This document shows, piece by piece, positions 36,470-47,600 of a stretch of DNA of 64,000 nt. The notes beneath the pieces are model-generated. The model searched no databases. It worked only from the letters and a program-made list of their open reading frames with translations, and was not told where the DNA came from. The number at the start of each line of letters is the position of its first letter. Position 1 is the first letter of the stretch. The DNA lies in assembly GCF_025961315.1 (NCBI RefSeq), contig NZ_JAOQNK010000001.1:62001-126000 (forward strand), given 5' to 3'. The DNA is from Sphingobacterium kitahiroshimense (lineage in GTDB: Bacteria; Bacteroidota; Bacteroidia; Sphingobacteriales; Sphingobacteriaceae). The translations under genes and the position numbers were made by a program.

Positions 36470-37810
36470 ATGGACGAAGATATAAGTTTACATACTAAAA
36501 TTATTGCAATAAAGGATCTTTTGACTTTTTCGAATTTAAAATTACCTGTTTATCAAAGACCTTATAAATGGCAAGAACGCCATATTCAACAATTAATTGA
36601 AGATATCAGTCTGTTTAAGAACAAGACAGCTTATAGATTAGGTACTTTAGTAATTAATAAAGATGGAACAGAATACAATATCGTAGATGGGCAACAAAGA
36701 ACTATTAGCTGCTTGCTTTTATTCAAAGCTATTGTAGCTGTTTTTTCATTTAAGGATCCAATTCTTATAAAAGAGATAGATCGTATATCTTCAAAAATAA
36801 TAAGTTTTTCATTTAGTAACGAAATTTCGCAGAAAAATATTGCAAATAACTATCTGGTCGCATGTAGATATGTAGCCAATTTAGATGAAGATTTTGTACG
36901 TTTTTTTCTTCATCATTGTGAGTTGATTTATTTTGAAATTAATAATATAAGTGAAGCTTTTCAGTTTTTTGATGCGCAAAATTCACGAGGTAAAGATTTA
37001 GAGCCGCACGATCTTTTAAAAGCCTATCATTTGCGTGAATATAGCATTGATGAGGAAAAAAGTAAATTGAATGATGTCACAGCCTGGGAAGCTTATCAAT
37101 CTGATAAATTATCAAAATTGTTCTCAGAATATCTGTTTAGAATTCGTTCTTGGTCTCGTGGGGAATCTGGAACTGAATTTGATAAGAATAAAATTTTTTT
37201 ATTTAAAGGTGTAACCGTTGGTAAAATAGGAGATTATAAATATGCAGAAGCATTAAGAATTTTACACCATTATACAGATGAATATAATGGAAGTTATCAT
37301 AGACAGATAGATTTAAATTTAAAATCGTATCCATTTCAATTAGACGGACCAATTTTAAATGGAAGACGTTTTTTTGAGATGATTAGTCATTACAAAAAGG
37401 TGTTTGATTTAATGCTTAATGACATTAAGGATAATTCATCTCTAAACTCAATATCACGAAGTATTTTAAAGGTAATAAAAGAATATGACGGATGGGAACG
37501 TACAGGAGATACTTATGTTCGAACACTATTTGAATGTATTTTAGTTTTTTATATTGATAAATTTGGTACTCACAATATTGATTTAGCCATAGAAAAGCTT
37601 TTTGCTTGGTCTTACAAACTACGGTTAGAATATTATGCAATTCAGTTTGAAAGTGTAGATAATCATGTTTTGGGCTCAAATATGTTTTTAGATATTAAAA
37701 ATAGCTATACACCGCAGGAAGCACTACGTCGTCCTACAATTTTCAACTTCACTAAGAAAAGAGAAATTCCAGAAATCGAAAAAATTCTGACGAAACTATA
37801 TTATATATAA
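36470..37810 (+). CDS. DUF262 protein, first of a GmrSD-like pair
   Basis: The 446-residue protein has the ParB-like DUF262 motifs: VYQRPYKWQERHIQQLIEDI (27-46), DGQQRTISCLLL (73-84) and QFFDAQNSRGKDLEPHDLLKAY near 163-185. DUF262 domains in GmrS use the DGQQR region for nucleotide handling. There is no DUF1524 nuclease motif in its C-terminus. One base separates its stop from the second DUF262 gene, so they form one unit. It starts about 100 bases after druE and may belong to the same defence module. Confidence 0.85.
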   Translation: MDEDISLHTKIIAIKDLLTFSNLKLPVYQRPYKWQERHIQQLIEDISLFKNKTAYRLGTLVINKDGTEYNIVDGQQRTISCLLLFKAIVAVFSFKDPILIKEIDRISSKIISFSFSNEISQKNIANNYLVACRYVANLDEDFVRFFLHHCELIYFEINNISEAFQFFDAQNSRGKDLEPHDLLKAYHLREYSIDEEKSKLNDVTAWEAYQSDKLSKLFSEYLFRIRSWSRGESGTEFDKNKIFLFKGVTVGKIGDYKYAEALRILHHYTDEYNGSYHRQIDLNLKSYPFQLDGPILNGRRFFEMISHYKKVFDLMLNDIKDNSSLNSISRSILKVIKEYDGWERTGDTYVRTLFECILVFYIDKFGTHNIDLAIEKLFAWSYKLRLEYYAIQFESVDNHVLGSNMFLDIKNSYTPQEALRRPTIFNFTKKREIPEIEKILTKLYYI

Positions 37811-37811
37811 T

Positions 37812-39746
37812 ATGCAACACGAAATAAATACATTTAATATAAAAACGTTGTTTACAACCTCGAAATATCGTATTCCTATTTATCAGAGAAATTATGCTTG
37901 GGGTAGATCAGAAATATCTCAGTTGATCCAAGATATCATCGATTATATTCCAGAAAAACGTAATTATTACATAGGTACCTTAGTTGTATTTGAACGTAAT
38001 GAAAAAGGAACCCATTTTTTTGATACAATTGATGGGCAACAACGTCTTACGACTTTCTCAATTTTATTATCTGTATTACAAAATGAATATAAAGTAATTG
38101 ACTGGTTTAAAGAGAATTTATTATCATTTGAAAGCAGACCGTTATCTCAGAATGGATTAGATTTTTCATTTTCAGGTTTTTTTGATTCTAATAAAGATTA
38201 TCATAATACAATAAAAGAAGCTTATGATCATATTATTTTAGATATAAAAAACAAGCTAGAAGAGAATCAAATTATGATTGCCGACTTTGTACATTATCTA
38301 TGCGAGTATGTTACAATATTACAAGTTGAAGTTCCTTATGATACTGATTTGAATCATTATTTTGAAATTATGAATAATAGAGGGGAGCAACTCGAAAAAC
38401 ACGAAGTGGTCAAATCTATGTTACTAGATTGTTTATATGATGAAGAAGATATTAATAACAAACATCTTTTGGAGCTATTTCATGTAGTCTGGGATGCTGT
38501 AAGTAATATGGAACGTTATGTACAATTTGGTTTTGAACCAAAGTTAAGAAGAAAATTGTTTGGAAAAGATTGGACAACTTTACAACTCGCAAATGTAGAT
38601 GAATTGCAAGATGTTTTTCTTAAATATAATATAAATGGTAAAACTAAAGAACTTCAAGAGTTAACTGTAGAAGAAATTATAGTCAAAGGTAGATTTAATA
38701 TAAAGGAAAATGTAAATGAAACACCTGATAGATTCACTTCACCTGTTAATTTTCAGAATTTTCTATTACAATTACTTCGTGTTTACACAAAGAATAAAGA
38801 AACAACTTTGGACGATAAAAAATTGATATATTTTTTTAAAAATGAGATAAAGAGAAGTGGTCTTCTGTCGAAAGAATTTGCATTACAATTTATGTTTCAA
38901 ATGCTAAATGGGAAATATTTACTGGATAAATATGTATTAAAACGTCAGTTTTTAGCTAATAAAGAAGGATGGAGCGTCTTAACCTTAAAATCAAATGATG
39001 GCAAAAAAGGATTTTATGTTAATACATTTGGAGATGAAGCTAATTGCGAAAATGAGATTATTGTAATGCTATTATCAATGTTTCATGTTTCCACCCCAAC
39101 AATGATTTACAAACATTGGCTAAATGCTGTTTTATATTATTTGATTGATGCTAAGGAGATAAATGTTAATAACTATCAATTATATTTAGAGAAATTTGCG
39201 AAAGACTTAGTTTGTTTTAGATTTTTAAATAGAGATAGTCAATCAAAATTGGATTATTACACTTTGATATATGAAAATCACTTCTTGTTAGAAGAATATC
39301 CAATCATCACTGACGATAATATGGGATTAATATATGGATCTATTGAAAATAATTTAGTATTTAACTTTTTAGACTATATTATATGGTTAAATGATAAAAC
39401 CGGAAAATTCTCTAGCTTCGAATTTTCATTTAGAAGTTCTGTGGAGCATTACTATCCCCAAAATCCTATTGGAGGTAGAAAGTTAGAGGATGAAAAAGCA
39501 TTACATTCTTTTGGTAATTTGTGTTTAATAAGTCATCAAAAAAACTCAAAATTAAATCATCATTTGCCGACTGCTAAAAGGAATTATTATGCTAAATTAA
39601 ATCAAGGAGGTCAATTGGCTTATGATAGTTTGAAGCAATATGTAATGATGAATAATTACAATTCTGATACATGGAGTGAAACAGATATTTATGAGCATAA
39701 TCAAGAAGTGGTAGCTATGTTCAATGGCTTTATTCAAAACAATTAA
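37812..39746 (+). CDS. DUF262-DUF1524 protein, second of a GmrSD-like pair
   Basis: The 644-residue protein has DUF262 motifs IYQRNYAWGRSEISQLIQDI (23-42), DGQQRLTTFSILL (74-86) and YFEIMNNRGEQLEKHEVVKSMLL near 188-210. A C-terminal DUF1524-like part has SVEHYYPQNP (about 543-552) and SFGNLCLISHQKNSKLNHHLP, the HNH-type histidine region of GmrD. It thus fuses the two halves of GmrSD. GmrSD enzymes cut modified (glucosylated) phage DNA; that target is only a possibility here. Confidence 0.87.
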   Translation: MQHEINTFNIKTLFTTSKYRIPIYQRNYAWGRSEISQLIQDIIDYIPEKRNYYIGTLVVFERNEKGTHFFDTIDGQQRLTTFSILLSVLQNEYKVIDWFKENLLSFESRPLSQNGLDFSFSGFFDSNKDYHNTIKEAYDHIILDIKNKLEENQIMIADFVHYLCEYVTILQVEVPYDTDLNHYFEIMNNRGEQLEKHEVVKSMLLDCLYDEEDINNKHLLELFHVVWDAVSNMERYVQFGFEPKLRRKLFGKDWTTLQLANVDELQDVFLKYNINGKTKELQELTVEEIIVKGRFNIKENVNETPDRFTSPVNFQNFLLQLLRVYTKNKETTLDDKKLIYFFKNEIKRSGLLSKEFALQFMFQMLNGKYLLDKYVLKRQFLANKEGWSVLTLKSNDGKKGFYVNTFGDEANCENEIIVMLLSMFHVSTPTMIYKHWLNAVLYYLIDAKEINVNNYQLYLEKFAKDLVCFRFLNRDSQSKLDYYTLIYENHFLLEEYPIITDDNMGLIYGSIENNLVFNFLDYIIWLNDKTGKFSSFEFSFRSSVEHYYPQNPIGGRKLEDEKALHSFGNLCLISHQKNSKLNHHLPTAKRNYYAKLNQGGQLAYDSLKQYVMMNNYNSDTWSETDIYEHNQEVVAMFNGFIQNN

Positions 39747-40252
39747 ACTGTGATTTTTAGAACAAATACCGAAAAATTGTAATAGCCAACTTCTAGAGAA
39801 ATTGTTGTATATTATAGTTTTCTGGAAATTGGTAAAAGAATAAAAATGATTTCCAATATAGAAACTGAAATCTTATAAAGCGAGGTTATCCGCTATGTTT
39901 AATTGTTTCTAACTGGAGCATTTGATGCTCGTCAATAATGTATAACCGATTCTCTGTAAGAAAGATGTTTCTTTGTCCAGATAAATCACTACATGTCTTA
40001 AACTTTTTCTGGTACAGGGCCATTGCCCTCACGCAGTTTTACTCTTATTGACTAAGCCTCCGTATCCATTTTAAGATAGATATAAAATCATTTGTAGAAA
40101 GGTTATTTTAATGAGCTTTTTTAAGCTTACGTGGGTCTGAATATAATTAGTCTTAAAAACAACTTGAATATTTTTTAAAACGTTGGTTTACATCACGTAG
40201 AGAAATATCTCTTTTATTTTATAAAGGTAAACTGTAGATTTATCAACATACA
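39747..40252. other. Gene-poor stretch with a 45-codon remnant frame
   Basis: No full gene is present. On the minus strand 39886-40023 encodes 45 residues (MALYQKKFKTCSDLSGQRN start, then LTENRLYIIDEHQMLQLE) that look protein-like but match no family I know. It may be the remnant of a gene lost when defence modules were exchanged. Confidence 0.35.
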
Positions 40253-40471
40253 ATGCAGATTAATATGAGTAATAAAGCAATAAATAGGCTGAAAGCGGTT
40301 CTAGCTGAACAAGCCAAAACTAATAAATGGCTTGCAGGTGAATTGAACAAAAATGAAACTACTGTCTCTCGTTGGTGCACAAATGAAGTGCAGCCACCAG
40401 TTGAAACTTTGCTTCAAATTGCAGAATTATTAAATATTAATATAAAAGACTTATTGAACTCAAACAAGTAA
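40253..40471 (+). CDS. XRE-family regulator of the type I RM operon
   Basis: The 72-residue protein is a single helix-turn-helix domain of the Cro/C1 type (INRLKAVLAEQAKTNKWLAGELNKNETTVSRWCTNEVQPPVETLLQIAELLNI). Its stop is directly followed by the hsdM start with no gap. A controller role like that of C proteins in restriction-modification operons is likely. A second start at 40265 is possible. Confidence 0.88.
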   Translation: MQINMSNKAINRLKAVLAEQAKTNKWLAGELNKNETTVSRWCTNEVQPPVETLLQIAELLNINIKDLLNSNK

Positions 40472-43363
40472 ATGAAAAACGATAAAATAAAACTCTCACA
40501 ATTAGAAGGCTTCTTGATGAAAGCAGCAGATATTTTGAGAGGAAAAATGGATGCATCGGAATACAAAGAATTTATATTTGGAATGCTTTTCTTAAAAAGA
40601 ATGTCTGATATATTTGAACAAAAACGAGGGCATTACAAGAAAAATGATTACGCACATTTAGATGAAGAAACGCTTGCAATTATTTTAGAAGACAAAGTAA
40701 CTTATGGTGACACTTTTTTTGTTCCTGCAAGAGCTAGATGGAATGAAGGGTTTATAGATGAAAATGGTAACCAACAACCACCTATAAAATATTTAAAAAA
40801 CAATATTGGTCAAATGCTAAACAAAGCATTAGATGCTATTGAAGATGCAAATTCTGAAACATTATCAGGTATTTTTAAAGGTAGGATTAATTTCAACAAA
40901 GAAGTTGATGGGAAGGCAATTGTAAAAAACAATGACCTTATCAAGATGTTAGAACACTTCAATTCGTTTCCAGCATTAATCAATGAAAACTTTGAGTTTC
41001 CTGATTTATTAGGTGCAGCTTATGAATATTTATTAAAGCACTTTGCGGATGAAGGTGGAAAAAAAGGAGGACAATTTTATACACCAAACCAAGTAGTTAG
41101 GTTATTAGTACAATTGATGAAACCCGAACAAGGAATGTCAATTTATGATCCAACAGCAGGTTCGGGTGGTATGTTAATTCAAGCACACCAGTACATAGAA
41201 GAGCAGGGACAAGACGCCAATAATTTAGAATTGTTTGGCCAAGAAATGGACCCGACTGTAGTTGCAATATGTAAAATGAATATCATTTTGCATAATATTT
41301 CAAAATACACAATTGAATATGGCGATACTTTAGAAGAGCCATTAAATGAAAAAGATGGTCAGTTATTGCAGTTTGACAGAGTAATTGCAAATCCTCCATT
41401 CTCTCAAAATTACAAAGAATCCGAGATGAAGTACAAATCTCGTTTTCCTTATGGTTTTGCTCCAGAAGATGGTAAAAAAGCTGATTTTATGTTTGTTCAA
41501 CATATGCTGGCAAGTTGTAAAAAGAACGGTAAAGTTGTTGTTGTAATGCCTCACGGAGTTTTATTTAGAGGTGGAAAAGAAAAGGAAATCAGAGAGGGAA
41601 TGTTAAAGGATAATGTAATTGAAGGAATTATAAGTTTACCACCACAATTATTTTATGGTACAGGTATTCCAGCTTGTGTGATTATTTTAAATAAAAACAA
41701 ACCTGACAACTTAAAGAATAAAGTGTTTTTTATTAATGCAGACAAAGATTTTGCAGAAGGTAAAAAACAAAATTCCTTACGACCTGAGGATATTGAGAAA
41801 ATCGATTATGTTTTCACAAACAAAGTAGAAGAACCTAAATATTCCAAATTAGTTGATTTAGAAACTATTGAAGAAAACGAATTTACCTTAAACATCAGAA
41901 GATACGTTGATAATACGCCTGAACCTGAACCAGAAGATGTAAAAGCGCATTTAGTTGGTGGTATTCCAATAACTGAAATTGAAGCAGTACAAAACTCCAT
42001 TTGTAAAAAATTTAATTACGATGGTAGTGTTTTGTTTAAAGCTAAAAATCAACTATACAAAGACTTTGCTATAACAGACAAAGCTGAAATTAAAAGCCAA
42101 ATTGAAGAAGATAAAAATGTAGTCAAAACGTTAGTTGATTTGGGATTGCATTTGGCAGATTGGTGGCAATTAGCAAAAGAAGATTTCTCTTCATTAGCTC
42201 CAGTTAAAGAAACTGTTCAAGAAAACAGGGTTTCAGAACCAATGGCAGCTTATATTTCTTTGGGTGGTGACAAAATTCCAAAAGTTAGAAAAGAATTATT
42301 GGACACCATTAAAGAAAAGTTTGTTCCAGTTGGTGTGTTGGATAAATTTCAAGTCGCAGGAGTTTTCGTGAATTGGTGGGATAATATCAAATATGACCTA
42401 AAAACCATAATGCAAAATGGTTGGGATGCCGGACTTATTCCTGAAGAATATCTTATTGCAGAATTTTTCACCAAAGAGCAAACAGAAATTGAAAATCTTG
42501 AAATAAGTCAATCCGAAAAAGAAACCAACTTGGAGGAAGCTATTGAAGAAGCAATCAATATATTAGAATACGAAGCAGAGGAAGGTGAAAAAGTAACCAA
42601 TGCTAAAGTAAAAGAACTATTTAGAAAGAATATTGATTATTTGGTTAAAGAAAAGAAGAAACTCAATGAGGCAAAACCATTTCAAGAAATCAATACAACC
42701 ATATTGAAATTGGAAGCCGAAATCAAAGAAATCAAAGGTACTTTAAAAGTAAAAGATGCGGAGTTGGAGTTGAAATTAATTCTAAAACGTTACGGTTCAG
42801 AAGAAGAGAAAGAGGAAAGTGTTAAGCTTTTGAAAACAGTTGATACCGAATTGGGTAAATTGAATATTGGAACCGATGAATTGATTGTTGATTTCAAAAC
42901 TGATTTAAAAACCAGTTCAGATTTTGAGCAAATTAAAAAATCAGTAACAGCATTAGAAAAAGAATTAAAAGCGGATAAAACTAACGAAGCAGAAACACTA
43001 TTGAAATTATCAAAAGTAATAGAAGCTAAAAAACAAATTGCAGAAATAGCAAAACGAGTTACAGCACTAACTAAAGACAAAGGGATTATTACCAATAAAT
43101 TAAATAAATTAGATAATTTATTAGCGGAAATTGGTGGAATGATAACTACCGATGAAGCCCAAAAACTAATTCTTAAAAAGCATTTTGATATTGTAAACAA
43201 CCAATTACAACGTTACTTAAATGCTGAAAAAAGAACATTAATTGGCGCGTATGAAAACCTTTTTAACAAATACTTTGTTTCTGCTGATAGTATAGAAAAA
43301 GACAGAAACAAAACAATGAAAGAATTAAACGATTTTTTAACTGATTTAAAATATTTGAGTTAA
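40472..43363 (+). CDS. hsdM: Type I restriction-modification methyltransferase HsdM, extended
   Basis: A 963-residue adenine-N6 methyltransferase. The N-terminal HsdM domain ([33 protein letters not shown]) is followed by [18 protein letters not shown] near 197-215, the SAM motif [18 protein letters not shown] near 224-241 and catalytic NPPF near 307. Typical HsdM has about 500-550 residues. Here residues from about 680 form a long helical, glutamate/lysine-rich coiled-coil extension whose role is unknown. It is the first enzyme gene of the operon. Confidence 0.93.
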   Translation: MKNDKIKLSQLEGFLMKAADILRGKMDASEYKEFIFGMLFLKRMSDIFEQKRGHYKKNDYAHLDEETLAIILEDKVTYGDTFFVPARARWNEGFIDENGNQQPPIKYLKNNIGQMLNKALDAIEDANSETLSGIFKGRINFNKEVDGKAIVKNNDLIKMLEHFNSFPALINENFEFPDLLGAAYEYLLKHFADEGGKKGGQFYTPNQVVRLLVQLMKPEQGMSIYDPTAGSGGMLIQAHQYIEEQGQDANNLELFGQEMDPTVVAICKMNIILHNISKYTIEYGDTLEEPLNEKDGQLLQFDRVIANPPFSQNYKESEMKYKSRFPYGFAPEDGKKADFMFVQHMLASCKKNGKVVVVMPHGVLFRGGKEKEIREGMLKDNVIEGIISLPPQLFYGTGIPACVIILNKNKPDNLKNKVFFINADKDFAEGKKQNSLRPEDIEKIDYVFTNKVEEPKYSKLVDLETIEENEFTLNIRRYVDNTPEPEPEDVKAHLVGGIPITEIEAVQNSICKKFNYDGSVLFKAKNQLYKDFAITDKAEIKSQIEEDKNVVKTLVDLGLHLADWWQLAKEDFSSLAPVKETVQENRVSEPMAAYISLGGDKIPKVRKELLDTIKEKFVPVGVLDKFQVAGVFVNWWDNIKYDLKTIMQNGWDAGLIPEEYLIAEFFTKEQTEIENLEISQSEKETNLEEAIEEAINILEYEAEEGEKVTNAKVKELFRKNIDYLVKEKKKLNEAKPFQEINTTILKLEAEIKEIKGTLKVKDAELELKLILKRYGSEEEKEESVKLLKTVDTELGKLNIGTDELIVDFKTDLKTSSDFEQIKKSVTALEKELKADKTNEAETLLKLSKVIEAKKQIAEIAKRVTALTKDKGIITNKLNKLDNLLAEIGGMITTDEAQKLILKKHFDIVNNQLQRYLNAEKRTLIGAYENLFNKYFVSADSIEKDRNKTMKELNDFLTDLKYLS

Positions 43364-43364
43364 G

Positions 43365-44675
43365 ATGGAAGAAAGTAATATTTTAATTCCTGAAGGTTGG
43401 GAAAGAGTTAAATTCAGTGAATATATTTCTTTTCAGGAAGGTCCAGGATTAATGTCTTTCCTATTTCGAGAAGTTGGTTTTCCTTTTATTAATATTCGAT
43501 GCATAGAAAATGGAAAAATTAATAAAGAAAGTTGTCAGTTTTTGAGTGAAGAAATAGCACAGAATCAATATAAGCATTTTCAACTTGAAGAAAATGATTT
43601 AATTGTTTCAACATCGGGTACATTAGGTAAAAAAGCTTTTGTAAAAAAAAGTGATTTACCACTTTTGCTTAATACATCGATAATTAGATTTAAGCCCAAA
43701 GACACAGATGTTATGAGCTTAAACTTTCTAAATTTTCTTTTAGAAGATAATAGTTTTTTATACAATTTATATAGTCAGAGCACTGGTAGTGCTCAAGTAA
43801 ATGTAGGTCCTACACATCTTAAAAAGTTATTTATTACTATTCCTAAAACATCAAAGGAACAAAATAAAATTGCTGAAATCTTATCAAAAGTTGATAAAGC
43901 AATTTCTGAAACCGAAATAATTATAGCAAAATATAATCGTATTAAAACAGGTTTAATACAAGATTTATTGACAAAAGGAACTGATGAAGAAGGTAATATT
44001 CGTAATGAAAAAACACATAAATTTAAAGATAGCCCTTTAGGTAGAATACCTAATGAATGGAGTTGTAAAACCATTGATGATATTTCTGAAAGATTGAGAA
44101 GTGGAGTTACACCTAAAGGTGGTAGTAATGTATATCAAGAAGAAGGAATTATGCTGATTAGAAGTCAAAATGTTTATCCATACGGTTTTAAATTAAATGA
44201 TGTTGCATACATTAATGATGAAATAAATATCAGAATGTTAGGTAGTCAATTAAATGAAAATGATGTACTTTTAAATATAACAGGAGCATCAATTGGAAGA
44301 GCTACTTATGTCCCAAATAATTTTCCTAAAGCCAATGTTAATCAACACGTATGTGCTATTCGTTTAAAAGATAGTAATAGTTCTAAAGCAATCTTCTTGT
44401 CAGTTTTTTTAAATTCTATTTATGGGCAAAATCAAATTTATCAAAATATTAATGGTAGCAATAGGGAAGGCATAAATTACACTCAAATAAAGGAAATAAA
44501 ATTACCCTCTTTTAATAGTGATCGAGAGCTTGAAATGTTTATAAATATGATTTTTAAAATCAATACTAAAATTGAAAGTGAAGAAATAAAACTTGCAAAA
44601 CTAAAATCCACCAAAACAGGATTAATGCAAGACCTATTATCAGGTAAAAAAAGAGTAACGCATTTAATAAATTAA
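43365..44675 (+). CDS. hsdS: Type I RM specificity subunit HsdS
   Basis: The 436-residue subunit has two target recognition domains. The first (residues 8-150) is followed by the conserved helix EQNKIAEILSKVDKAISETE...RIKTGLIQDLLTKG (about 165-205). The second (about 220-390) is followed by INTKIESEEIKLAKLKSTKTGLMQDLLSGKKRV. It reads the DNA target for both methylation and cleavage. The start is one base after the hsdM stop. The two repeated helices could support domain exchange with other hsdS genes. Confidence 0.92.
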   Translation: MEESNILIPEGWERVKFSEYISFQEGPGLMSFLFREVGFPFINIRCIENGKINKESCQFLSEEIAQNQYKHFQLEENDLIVSTSGTLGKKAFVKKSDLPLLLNTSIIRFKPKDTDVMSLNFLNFLLEDNSFLYNLYSQSTGSAQVNVGPTHLKKLFITIPKTSKEQNKIAEILSKVDKAISETEIIIAKYNRIKTGLIQDLLTKGTDEEGNIRNEKTHKFKDSPLGRIPNEWSCKTIDDISERLRSGVTPKGGSNVYQEEGIMLIRSQNVYPYGFKLNDVAYINDEINIRMLGSQLNENDVLLNITGASIGRATYVPNNFPKANVNQHVCAIRLKDSNSSKAIFLSVFLNSIYGQNQIYQNINGSNREGINYTQIKEIKLPSFNSDRELEMFINMIFKINTKIESEEIKLAKLKSTKTGLMQDLLSGKKRVTHLIN

Positions 44676-44685
44676 AACGCATCCA

Positions 44686-47600
44686 ATGATAGTAACGAAC
44701 GATAACAAGTACAGAGGTAATTTGGGCTCAAGTCTAAAATTAGACGAGTATTCACACGTAGAAAAACCTTTTTTGGAGCAATTAATAAATTTAGGTTGGG
44801 CATTAGGCAACAATGAAGTGTTAAAATTAGCTTTGCAACAAACGCCACAACAAAGTTATCGTACTTCCTTTTCAGAGGTGGTTTTACAACCAAAATTGCG
44901 TCAATCTTTAAAAACGATTAATCCTTTTTTAACCGAGCCACAAATTGATGATGTAGTTCGCAAAATAACTACGTTTGAAAAAGGCAGCTTAATAGAAAGC
45001 AATCAAAAAGTACTAGATTTATTGTTAGAAAACACAACCGTTTCTAAAAATGAAATTACAGGAGAGTTAAGTCCAACGGTTCGTTACATTGATTTTGAAA
45101 ATGTAACGAATAATATTTTTACAGCAATTTCTCAATTCAAAGTAAACATTCCTGGTACGGACCATAATATTGTTCCTGATATTGTTTTGTTTGTAAATGG
45201 TTTACCTATTGTTGTTGTCGAAGCAAAATCATCAAAAGTAAAAGAGCCAATTCCGGAGGCCATTGACCAATTGTTGCGTTATTCGGAACAACGTGGCGAT
45301 AGCAGAGAAGGTAATAAAGAGTTATTTTTCTACAATCAATTTATAATCACGACCTGCAGTTTAGAAGCAAAATTTGGAACAATTACAACCAACATAGAGA
45401 AACATTTTTATCGTTGGACTGATCCCTTTCCAAAATCATTAAATGATTTAATACACGGAAAATCATCACCAAACGACCAACAACGTTTAGTTGCAGGAAT
45501 GCTTGATTTGAGAAACTTGTTAGACATTATTCAAGTATTTACCGTTTTTCAAATAGACGATAAAGGCAGAAAAATAAAAGTAGTTGGACGCTACCAACAA
45601 TTCAGATCAGTAAAATTAGCAACCAAACGTTTAATAGAAGGCAAAAATCCGTTAGAACGTGGTGGTATTATTTGGCATACACAAGGTTCAGGAAAGTCAT
45701 TAACAATGATGTTTATGGTGCGCGAAATGCGTTTAAAACCCGAATTACTCTCTTGGAAAATTGTTTTTGTAACCGATAGAACACAGTTAGAAGAACAATT
45801 ATCAGAAACAGGCGGAAGTATTGGTTTTAATATCAAAACAGCTAATTTCATCAATCCAAAAGCTACTCCAAATGGACAAAGTTTAAAAGAATTATTAGCA
45901 ACTGATAATTCCGATTTGGTAATGGCAATGATACACAAATTTCAAGAAAATGGAGATTTAAGTGGTTTACAAATTTTTCCAGAACTTAATCCAAGTGCAA
46001 ATGTTTTAATTATGACCGATGAGGCACACCGTTCTCAATATTCATTATTAGCTGCTAATTTAGATAAAGCATTACCAAATGCAACTTCAATAGGTTTTAC
46101 TGGAACACCAACAGGAAAAACAGAAAAAAAATACAAAGATTATATTGATAAATACACTATGCGTCAAGCTATTGATGATGGTGTAACATTAGAGATTGTC
46201 TATGAAGGATTAACACATAATGCCGAAATTCCTAATAAGTCAGGAATGGATAAAAAGTTTGAAGATGTTTTTAGTGAATATACTTTAACGGAACGTTTAC
46301 AAATATTAGGATTTGGTACTCGTGATGCCTATTTAGATGCCATTGAAACTATTGAAGCAAAAGCTGAAAATATGGTTAACCATTATGTGGAGCATATCTT
46401 TTCGGGAGGTTTTAAGGCACAAATCGTAGGTAATTCTCGTGAAGCTTGTGTTAGATATAAAGTAGCAATAGATAATGCCTTAAAAACAAAAATAGCGGAG
46501 TTAGAAATATCAAACCCAATGTTGGTTAATATTGATGTTTTAAAGCAATTGGAAACAGCTGTAGTTATTTCTGGAAATCATAACGATAAAATACATATAA
46601 AAGCCTTTACAAGTGGACAATATCATAAAAAAAGTATTAAACGTTTTAAATTACCATTTGATAAAACAGACGAAGAGGACAAAACGGTAAATGGCAATGT
46701 TGGGATTATTATTGTAAACAATATGTTGCTTACTGGTTTTGATGCTCCAATCGAACAAGTAATGTATTTGGATAGAGTAGTTGTAGCCCACAATTTATTA
46801 CAAACTATTGCTAGGGTAAACCGTATAGGACCAGAAGGAAAGGACAAAGGTTTTATTGTAGATTATGTTGGTGTAGGACATCATTTAAAAAGAGCATTAG
46901 ATACTTATGCAGAGAAAGAACTACAAGAAATCATAGAATGTATCACTGATGATGAAACCGAATTAAATGAACTAATAAAAGCGCACAATGAAATATGGGA
47001 TTATCTAAAAGAGCAAGGTTTAGATGATTTAACGGATATTGATGCTTTCTTTGACGTATTCTATGATGAAGATATTCGTTTTGAATACATTAAACTATAT
47101 AATAAATTGACAACTTGTTTTAATAATGTTTTACCAAGAAAAGAAGCATTAGAATTTTTTACCGATTGGAAATCATTTACAGAGATTAATGCCTTAGCAA
47201 ACAAACATTTTAGAGACAATCGTTTTAGTATGAAAGGTATTCCGCCAAAATTAAGAGGAATCGCGGATGAGTTTCTTAAATCAAAAGGTATTGAACAAAC
47301 TATTGCACCAATATCAATTATTGCGGATGATTTCCTTAAAAATGTTAAGAATAAGGAGCGAACTAAAACTAAAGCAGCCGAAGTAGAACACGCAATTCGT
47401 CATTACATAGATATTAATTTAGATGAAGATCCTGAATTATTCGCATCATTCTCGGAAGCATTAGAAAAGATATTAGAAAATTTTAAAGGGAATTGGAAAG
47501 TTATATATGAAGAATTAGAAAAGCTACGTGAGAAAATAAAAAACAGAGAAAAAGAGGAAACTTATGGTTTAGACAGGAAAAAACAAATGCCTTTATTCCG

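Noticed and set aside
40253..40471. Antitoxin of a toxin-antitoxin pair
   Set aside because: No toxin gene adjoins. The HTH gene abuts hsdM without a gap, so a controller role in the RM operon is more likely.
42790..43200. Leftward 136-codon frame inside hsdM
   Set aside because: It is the antisense shadow of the E/K-rich coiled coil of HsdM.
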